Shown here: positions 43,972 to 49,807 of the stretch, piece after piece
Layout: each line of letters starts with the position of its first letter
Position numbering within the stretch: the first letter of the stretch is position 1
Source: Alphaproteobacteria bacterium
GTDB lineage: Bacteria > Pseudomonadota > Alphaproteobacteria > Rhizobiales > JAKIUO01
Length of the DNA stretch: 49,807 nt
Reading direction: 5' to 3'
Assembly (NCBI GenBank): GCA_024279115.1
Contig: JAJRRW010000091.1
Span: 1-49,807 of the forward strand
The notes under the pieces: model-generated
What the model was told of the DNA's origin: nothing
What the model saw: only the letters and a program-made list of their open reading frames with translations
Databases searched by the model: none
Translations under genes and position numbers: made by a program

Positions 43972-46041
43972 ATGACCAATAGAAACCTCAATATAGACAG
44001 TGCGAAAATCGTGAAAGACCAGAGCGCAGGCCGCATAAATAACCTGACAGCCGGGCTGATGGCTCGCTATATCCGTCTGGTGTTTGCGACCTCAACGCGC
44101 AATGACGACTATCGTCAACTCAATGACAGCTTTGCGAAAAATGCCCCGCTGATCATCGGCGGCTGGCATGGCACGTTCTTGCTGGCGCCGGTTTTGATGC
44201 CCAAGCCCGATGAAGTCAGTGCGGTCGTGGCGCGTCATGGCGACGCCGCCTTGATAGGGCGGATGCTGGAACGCTTTGGCGTCAGGCTGATCCGCGGCGC
44301 CGGGGCTGGTGGCAAAGCCAAGGACAAGGGCGGCATGTTTGCGCTGCGGGCCTCCTTGCGCGAGCTAAAGGCGGGGCGTTCAATCGCCATGACAGCGGAT
44401 GTACCGCCGGGGCCAGCGCGCCAGGCTGGGCTTGGTATCATCACGATTGCCCGTTTGTCGGGGCGACCAATTTTACCGTGCGCCGCCGTCACGTCGCGTT
44501 TCAAAGTGCTCAATAGCTGGAGCCGGTTTGTGGTCAATCTACCATTTTCAAAACTGGTCTTGCTGTCTGGAGAGCCGGTTTATGTGCCAGCGGGGGCCGA
44601 TCAACAGATGATGGAAGCCAAGCGGCAAGAGCTGGAGACAAAAATAAATGATCTGGTGGCCAAGGGACATGACATGGTTGGGGCTGACCCTTTGTTGAGT
44701 GCGCCGCCAGCAGTTGGCGTGCATCCAAAGCCTGGCCTGGCGCTCAAGGTCTATCGCGGTGCCATGACACTGGCGCAACCACTGGCCCGCCCTATTTTGC
44801 GGCGGCGCGCCAAGCGGGGTAAAGAGGATTTATCGCGGATGTCGGAGCGTTTTGGTCGCTCAACGATCCCCAGACCCCGGGGGGATCTGATCTGGTTCCA
44901 TGCCGCAAGTGTTGGCGAAACCAACGCCATTTTGCCGCTGATTGGCACCTTGCGCGAACAATTTCCCGCACAAACGATTTTGCTGACCACCGGCACCGTA
45001 ACGTCGGCGCGCATTGCCAGTAAACGGTTGCCAGAGGGGGCCTTGCATCAGTTTATTCCCCTCGATAGCCCGGCGTTCATGAGCCGCTTCCTGGATCACT
45101 GGCACCCGGATCTGGCCTTGCTGGTGGAATCTGAAATCTGGCCAAACCTGATGCTGGAAACAAGTGCGCGCAAGATACCCATCGCGTTAATTAACGGCAT
45201 CATATCGTATAAAAGTTTTCGCAATTGGCGCCGTCAGGGGGGCTTGGCGCGACCATTGTTCGGGCGTTTTGACCTGGTGCTTGTTCAAAATGAGCAGTTG
45301 CAGAAGTTTTTCTTGAGACTTGGAGCCCCGGAAGTGCGTGTGGTGGGCAATCTGAAATTTGATGCGCCCGCACTGCCCGTTGACGACTTGAAAAAACATC
45401 AATTGCTAAAATGGATTGTCAAGCGCCCGCATTTTCTGGCAGCCAGCACCCATTCTGGAGAAGAGCGCCATATTATTGAAGCTCACAAGATATTGCGCCA
45501 GACGTTCCCGGATCTGGCGACCATCATTGTGCCACGTCATCCAGAGCGCGGGGGGGATATTGCCGAACTGGTCAGGACCAGCGGTTTTGAGTGCGTTCAG
45601 CGCTCAAGCGGCGATCCCCTTACCGTGCAGAGCGATTTTTATATTGCCGATACGCTTGGTGAGCTTGGCCTGTTTTTTGATATATCGGACATCACCTTTC
45701 TGGGCGGCTCGCTGTCACAAAATGGCGGCCACAACCCGGTTGAAGCCGTGCGGTTTGATACCGCCGTTCTGACGGGACCGAACTGGCGCAATCAGGCTGA
45801 TAGTTTTAACGCTTTGCTAAACGGCAAAGGGGCGCTGGAAGTGGCATCGGGGCGCCAATTGGCCGATCAGGTCAAAATCTTGATGGAGGATGAGCAAGAG
45901 CGCTTGATACTGGTTGCGAGAGCCGAGCAGATTATTGGGGAAATGACAGGGGCCGTTGCGCGTACATTGGAGGCGATTACCCCGCTGTTGCCAGCCATCA
46001 AGCGGGGCGCAGGCAAGCCAGGAATTGAGCGCGCGACATGA
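43972..46041 (+). CDS. waaA: DUF374 acyltransferase-like domain fused to Kdo transferase WaaA
   Basis: At 689 residues this is far longer than WaaA alone (about 425). Residues about 25-235 match DUF374, a lysophospholipid-acyltransferase-like family (GGWHGTFLLAPVL, RGAGAGGKAKDKGG, TADVPPGPARQAGLG). A linker rich in Pro and Ala follows (about 240-260). Residues about 262-680 are a complete WaaA: KRGKEDLSRMSERFG, FHAASVGETN (catalytic Glu), LVESEIWPNLMLE, GNLKFD, ASTHSGEERH, VPRHPERGGDI and LGGSLSQNGGHNPVEA. WaaA adds Kdo to lipid A at the inner membrane. In relatives these are two adjacent genes. The stop overlaps the lpxK start (ATGA). Confidence 0.88.
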   Translation: MTNRNLNIDSAKIVKDQSAGRINNLTAGLMARYIRLVFATSTRNDDYRQLNDSFAKNAPLIIGGWHGTFLLAPVLMPKPDEVSAVVARHGDAALIGRMLERFGVRLIRGAGAGGKAKDKGGMFALRASLRELKAGRSIAMTADVPPGPARQAGLGIITIARLSGRPILPCAAVTSRFKVLNSWSRFVVNLPFSKLVLLSGEPVYVPAGADQQMMEAKRQELETKINDLVAKGHDMVGADPLLSAPPAVGVHPKPGLALKVYRGAMTLAQPLARPILRRRAKRGKEDLSRMSERFGRSTIPRPRGDLIWFHAASVGETNAILPLIGTLREQFPAQTILLTTGTVTSARIASKRLPEGALHQFIPLDSPAFMSRFLDHWHPDLALLVESEIWPNLMLETSARKIPIALINGIISYKSFRNWRRQGGLARPLFGRFDLVLVQNEQLQKFFLRLGAPEVRVVGNLKFDAPALPVDDLKKHQLLKWIVKRPHFLAASTHSGEERHIIEAHKILRQTFPDLATIIVPRHPERGGDIAELVRTSGFECVQRSSGDPLTVQSDFYIADTLGELGLFFDISDITFLGGSLSQNGGHNPVEAVRFDTAVLTGPNWRNQADSFNALLNGKGALEVASGRQLADQVKILMEDEQERLILVARAEQIIGEMTGAVARTLEAITPLLPAIKRGAGKPGIERAT

Positions 46042-47107
46042 GTGTGCTGGCTAAAGCTCCCAAATGGTGGCAGCAGCGGCACCATCCCTTGTCTTACCTG
46101 CTGGCCCCTGTTGGCTTCGTTTATGGGCTTGGCGTGAAGTTGCGCTTCGCGTTGACCACCGCCTATCGCTCCTCATTGCCGGTTATCTGTATCGGCAATT
46201 TTACGCTGGGCGGCGGCGGCAAGACACCTTTGGCCATCGAAATTGCCGGCCTGCTCAAAAGGCTGGCCATAAACCGGTATTCCTGACCAGAGGATATGGC
46301 GGCCAGACAGCGGGGCCACATCTGGTGGATCTGGCAAAGGACAATGCCAGCGTGGTGGGAGATGAACCGCTGATTCTGGCACAACATGCCCCCGTTGTGG
46401 TGTGCGCGGACCGCCCAAAAGGCGCGCGCTTTATCGAGCAGATGGAGGCGGATGTGATTTTGATGGATGACGGGTTTCAAAACCCCTCGCTTGCCAAGGA
46501 TCTCTCGCTGGTGGTGGTTGATGCTTTGGCGGGAGTTGGCAATGGCCGCATTTTTCCAGCTGGTCCCCTGCGGGCCGGGTTGGCTTTTCAGCTGCCAAAA
46601 ACAGACATTCTGGTGATCAGTGCTCCCTCTCTGGCGGGGGAGGCCGGATCGGTAAAGCAGGCCGGATCGGTAAAACAGGCTAGGTCGGTAAAGCAGATCG
46701 AGAACGCTTTTGTGGGCGACATCATTTGCAGTACCATCGTCGCTGTGGGGGATGTGGCCTGGTTGCGCGGGACATCGGTTGCAGCCGTTACCGGTATTGC
46801 CCGGCCCGACAAATTCTATGCAACCCTTCAGGCTTTGGGGGCGCTCATTGTCGACAGGCATGAGTGTGCCGATCATCACAATTTCAGCGAGCGCGAGGCA
46901 AACGATATTTTGATCGCCGCACAAAGGAATGAAACACAGATCGTCATGACCCAAAAGGACTGGGTGAGATTGCCAACGACCGGCGAGCGCGGCCACTTGC
47001 GCAACAAGGCAAAGATGCTTGAAATAGAGTCGCGGATGGATCACCCCCAGCGAGTGCTGGGTCGGCTTGAAAAAGCTATTTCTGCTGCAAGTCGAGATGG
47101 CGCTTGA
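46038..47107 (+). CDS. lpxK: Tetraacyldisaccharide 4'-kinase, one-base frameshift
   Basis: LpxK phosphorylates the lipid A precursor at the inner membrane. The first frame (46038-46286) has the membrane-proximal helix and P-loop GNFTLGGGGKTPL, then stops at 46286. A second frame carries the rest: GHKPVFLTRGYGG, DEPLILAQHAPVVVCADRPKG, the catalytic MDDGFQN, GNGRIFPAGPLRAG and the C-terminal domain to a TGA at 47105-47107. One extra A in the AAAA run at about 46256-46259 gives a seamless LLKKAGHKPVFL and a 356-residue protein. Residues near 203-220 hold a three-copy AGSVKQ repeat. Since lpxK is essential in most Gram-negative bacteria, a sequence error is likelier than a true mutation. Confidence 0.9.
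46643..46696 (+). repeat. 18-bp tandem repeat inside lpxK, three copies
   Basis: Copies are at 46643-46660, 46661-46678 and 46679-46696; the first reads GCCGGATCGGTAAAGCAG. The second differs at one base and the third at two or three. Each encodes A(G/R)SVKQ in frame, so the array lengthens a surface loop of LpxK without breaking it. Near identity suggests recent expansion. Confidence 0.95.
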
Positions 47108-47300
47108 GGGAAATATCGGCTGTCTTGTAGGCTTCTTGGCGCTCCACGGACCAATAGCGCAGATCTTCAAGGTCAATGGGGTCGTTAGTCACCGCACATT
47201 TGACGAAGGTGCCGTGTTTGAGGACCTGATAGTCACCGTCCTGATAGACCACCTTGGCCTCGGTCGCCCCGGCGAGGGGTGTTTGAAATCTCTTCAGCAT
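47076..47300 (-). CDS. DUF2093 family protein
   Basis: This 74-residue protein contains AKVVYQDGDYQVLKHGTFVKCAV, DPIDLEDLRYWSVERQEAY, which is the full DUF2093 pattern. The family is small, alphaproteobacterial and of unknown function, and usually follows lpxK in the opposite direction. Its last 32 bases overlap the 3' end of lpxK on the other strand. Confidence 0.88.
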   Translation of the reverse strand: MLKRFQTPLAGATEAKVVYQDGDYQVLKHGTFVKCAVTNDPIDLEDLRYWSVERQEAYKTADISLKRHLDLQQK

Positions 47301-47341
47301 ATGTGTTCCACAATAGTTACAGTGCTTGTGATGAAGATATT

Positions 47342-47821
47342 CTAGTTGCCCGTGGCCTCTTTGACAATGCTGTTTAGCAAAGTGTCGATGGCATCAAGAG
47401 CTTTTTGCGATGCCTCACCAGGGGCTCCCAGCGGGCGCTTGTAACCAACCACCACGGTGCCCGGCTTATCGGTCGTTTCATAGACAAAAACCGTATAGGG
47501 GCAAACGCCCATATTGGCGGGGTCGGCTTCCATCATCTTGCGTGACAGGCGAGCCGAGCAAAATTGCAGGAACTGGGCACCCTTGTAGATTTTTTTCGTG
47601 CCCCCCAGATCCTTGCGGGTGCGATCCAGCATTTCGCCAATTCGACCGCGATAGTCAATATTGAGACCGGCGTCCTGAATGGCGTCCTGGGCGTCTTGCA
47701 GGACGTCGGCATATTCGCCTTGCGTCGTATAGGATTTAAGCGCAGCTTCATTGGCGCTGGCAAGTGATGTAAAGGAAAGTGTCATGATCAATGTGCCAAG
47801 CAAGCGAAGGACCGGTTTCAT
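47342..47821 (-). CDS. DUF302 family periplasmic protein
   Basis: This is a 159-residue protein with a signal peptide (LRLLGTLIMTLSFTSLASANE). The mature part matches DUF302: YTTQGEYADVLQDAQDAIQDAGLNI, LDRTRKDLG, AQFLQFCSARLSRKMMEADPANMGVCPYTVFVYE and VVVGYKRPLG. DUF302 proteins often occur near redox or metal proteins, but no activity is established. GGGAG before the ATG at 47821 fixes the start; in-frame upstream codons look non-coding. Confidence 0.85.
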   Translation of the reverse strand: MKPVLRLLGTLIMTLSFTSLASANEAALKSYTTQGEYADVLQDAQDAIQDAGLNIDYRGRIGEMLDRTRKDLGGTKKIYKGAQFLQFCSARLSRKMMEADPANMGVCPYTVFVYETTDKPGTVVVGYKRPLGAPGEASQKALDAIDTLLNSIVKEATGN

Positions 47822-47999
47822 GTGAGGGCTCCCAACCAGAATTATAATTGCGGGTACTATGTTACTATATTTAGAATGAGTAGCAAAGAAGGCAAGAGGT
47901 AGGGGCAGGGGGCTGTATGTTGGCATATTTGCGCCGCAAACAGGCGTTAATTTGGCGGAGCTAATTTAGCAGGCAACCAGATATGATGGGAATTGTCAC

Positions 48000-49376
48000 A
48001 TGTCGAGAGATCTGACCCCCATGAGCGCGCAGGATTGGACCCCGCTTCAAGGCGAGGTTTTGCCACCTGTCGCCGCCCGGCCAACGCGTATGAAAGTCAA
48101 AAAATACGGCTTTTTAGGCGCGTTTTTGCGCCCCATTGGTGTTGCCATTGCCTTGCTCATTTTGGGTGTTGGCTCCTTGTCAATCGGCACCAGCTATTAT
48201 CGCAGCTATCAGCGTCATGTGGAATTTTCGAAGGTCACCCATAGTGATGACAGCTATTTGACGGTGTTGCTTGGCATGGCCGGGCCAGCTCTTTCCACCG
48301 GCGAAACCAAATTTGTCTATCGCGATATCAATGGCAAGCTGCACCGCGTGGTGGCTGCCAAAAGCGCTCTCAATGAGTTTGTAAATAAAACGCTTGTGCA
48401 ACTTGATGAAGAGCGTGAGCGCATTCTGCTTGGCGTCAAAGTCGATCTGGACGCCGTGTTCAAAAGCGCTTTTGCTGATCGCGAGGAGGTCGTCAATGAA
48501 TATGCTGACTGGTTTTTTGAGTGGAAGCGCTCCTATGTGATTTTAAAAGAAGCGATCAAATCCAGCGCCACAAGATTTGCTCAGCTGGGACAATATGAAA
48601 GCCTCAAGGAAGCGGTGGAGCGTGACGTCAAAGACTATTTTTTGACCAACTATAATGGGCGGGTATTAAAGCCAGAGACCCGCGACAGGATCATCGCCAT
48701 GAAGATGGAGGCGCTGGTGCTGCGGGCCCATGCCCGCTATCGGCTGGCCATTGTGCGTTCCGATCAGCAATTGCAGAGCTTTTTAGCCGCTCACACGAAG
48801 GTTCTGGAAAAATTCCCGAGCGATCAAAAGGTCATTGATCTGGGTCTTAACTGGGATGCCCAAAAATGGAAATCGCCTCACTATATGGTGCAGGACAGAG
48901 CCTTTGACGGGATTGTGGGAGTTGGCAGTGTGGCGGTGGGCGGTACGTTTGGAGCCTTGGCTCTTGGGCCGTTAATGACCCGCACGGTGGCGGCCTCGTT
49001 TGCGACCTTGTCGCGAGGCGTGGCGACCAGTATGGGGGCACGAATTGCCCTTGCGGCAGGGGGAGCAATCGCGGGGACGGTTGCAGCTCCTGGCGTTGGT
49101 ACCGCGATTGGCACGGCGGCTGGGTTGGCGCTTGGGGCGGCGGCGGACTATTATATGAACAAACAGCGCGCCCAAAAGGGCCGCAAAAATTTCATCAAAA
49201 CCAACCGCGAAGCGCTGGACCTGACCATTTTGCAATGGAAAAACAAGCTCAATGGCAATGTCGCCAGTGCCGTCAGCCGCTGGTTTGACGATGCGCGTGC
49301 TGGTGTTGTGTTATCGCGCCAAAAGCTTCCGCCAACACCGCACCAAACTGGCGTTAAGAACACACCCATGCTGTAA
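48000..49376 (+). CDS. Unrecognised membrane protein with C-terminal glycine-zipper region
   Basis: This is a 458-residue protein I cannot assign. After a polar N-terminus there is one transmembrane segment (about 41-65, PIGVAIALLILGVGSLSIG). Residues about 70-310 are soluble and mainly helical (VNEYADWFFEWKRSYVILKEAI, SLKEAVERDVKDYFL). Residues about 305-385 are Gly/Ala-rich and hydrophobic (VGSVAVGGTFGALALGPL, AGGAIAGTVAAPGVGTAIG), resembling a glycine zipper that inserts as a membrane hairpin. A basic C-terminus (KQRAQKGRKNFIKTNREA) and about 60 more residues close it. The gene stands alone. A stress- or envelope-associated role is only a guess. Confidence 0.7.
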   Translation: MSRDLTPMSAQDWTPLQGEVLPPVAARPTRMKVKKYGFLGAFLRPIGVAIALLILGVGSLSIGTSYYRSYQRHVEFSKVTHSDDSYLTVLLGMAGPALSTGETKFVYRDINGKLHRVVAAKSALNEFVNKTLVQLDEERERILLGVKVDLDAVFKSAFADREEVVNEYADWFFEWKRSYVILKEAIKSSATRFAQLGQYESLKEAVERDVKDYFLTNYNGRVLKPETRDRIIAMKMEALVLRAHARYRLAIVRSDQQLQSFLAAHTKVLEKFPSDQKVIDLGLNWDAQKWKSPHYMVQDRAFDGIVGVGSVAVGGTFGALALGPLMTRTVAASFATLSRGVATSMGARIALAAGGAIAGTVAAPGVGTAIGTAAGLALGAAADYYMNKQRAQKGRKNFIKTNREALDLTILQWKNKLNGNVASAVSRWFDDARAGVVLSRQKLPPTPHQTGVKNTPML

Positions 49377-49807
49377 TTTTCCACTTATCCCATTTGTGCT
49401 TTTTCTTTGATTGTATTCATCTGTGATTGCAGGTGTAATCAGCAAAATTGTGCTGATTCGATCAGTCCGGTGGTCTGTCTCCCTTCAATTGTCGAATTGG
49501 TGACATCGCGGTCTGGACGATTGCACTTCGCGGACAAGCTGATGCGGTAGCGGTGACGTGCTGATCCGGGGCGAGGGGGCGTAAGGGGCGTAAAAATGAT
49601 GGTTTGCGCCGCGGCCCCACTGGACCCCGGGGCAAGCCCGGGGAGCGGTGAGGTTGCAATGTGGCTTCATCAAAGCACGACACTTTAGGTGAGGCAGGCC
49701 ACTAGGTGCTTTTCGAAAAAGTGGGTACCGTTTTTTTGCTTAAGAAGCACGGTAAACAGTGCTTTTCGAAAAAGTGGGTACCGGTTTTTCGAGTAAGAAG
49801 CACGGCA
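49377..49807. other. Non-coding right edge with repeat mosaic
   Basis: No gene is visible. In order the stretch contains short A/T-rich sequence, a GGACCCCGGGGCAAGCCCGG motif with GGAG after it (about 49622-49645), GTGAGGCAGGCCACTAG (49689-49705), and then two direct copies of a 47-base palindromic element. The first two motifs repeat the arrangement seen at the left edge of the window. Confidence 0.5.
49706..49805. repeat. Two tandem copies of a 47-bp nested palindrome
   Basis: Copies lie at 49706-49752 and 49759-49805, period 53. Each is a nested inverted repeat: outer GTGCTT with AAGCAC, inner CGAAAAA with TTTTTCG, and GGTACC at the centre; the first copy has small changes in its right half. 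The core CGAAAAAGTGGGTACCGG is a repeat I recall as common in rhizobial genomes. The window ends two bases after the second copy, so the array may continue. Confidence 0.9.

Overview
The window reads as chromosomal DNA of an alphaproteobacterium, most likely Hyphomicrobiales (Rhizobiales) or a close relative. Support comes from cpdR beside an N-formylglutamate amidohydrolase gene and a tRNA-Val, a hisN gene with a divergent mmgR-like small RNA, a heme-PAS FixL/FixJ pair, DUF4170 and DUF2093 genes flanking a msbA/waaA/lpxK cluster, the zinc-free form of ribosomal protein L36, and nested palindromes around GGTACC of a type common in rhizobial genomes. Genus cannot be told from the sequence. There is no rRNA, CRISPR array, integrase, transposase or prophage; this is mostly housekeeping DNA.

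Layout. 0.4-7.3 kb: nadE on the minus strand, then rpmI-rplT, pheS, a small membrane-anchored cytochrome c gene and pheT on the plus strand. 7.3-14 kb: a frameshifted DUF6434 gene, a caspase-fold protein lacking its catalytic cysteine, an MFS transporter, an orphan CheZ-like protein, a DUF2939 protein and a lysophospholipase-like hydrolase. 14-21 kb: hisN and an N-formylglutamate amidohydrolase (minus), cpdR, tRNA-Val and rpmJ (plus), a TPR protein meeting fixLJ tail to tail, then alkB. 21-27.5 kb: dnaK-dnaJ, a lipoprotein, a YbjN protein, pyrF and a DUF1287 protein. 27.5-34 kb: a PBP1A-type synthase, a small membrane protein, a YiiX-like cysteine hydrolase overlapping an NnrU-family gene, and pbpC. 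34-39.4 kb: a bacterial alpha-2-macroglobulin paired with pbpC. 39.6-47.3 kb: ubiA, a cysQ-type phosphatase, DUF4170, an MsbA-like exporter, a DUF374-WaaA fusion, lpxK and DUF2093, together a lipid A/Kdo assembly cluster. The right end holds a DUF302 protein, an unrecognised membrane protein and palindromic repeats.

A thread through the window is broken reading frames. DUF6434, the caspase-like gene, fixL and lpxK can each be repaired by adding one base to a homopolymer run, and pbpC carries one in-frame TAA between two transpeptidase motifs. Because lpxK is normally essential, base-calling loss in homopolymers is the simplest explanation for the frameshifts; the pbpC stop is a substitution and needs a separate explanation.

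I found no clear new multi-gene system. The best leads are the DUF374-WaaA fusion, the pseudo-caspase, the small RNA beside hisN, the FNR/FixK-type box between fixL and alkB, the degenerate 20-bp tandem repeat that joins pheS to the cytochrome gene, and the unrecognised 458-residue membrane protein.
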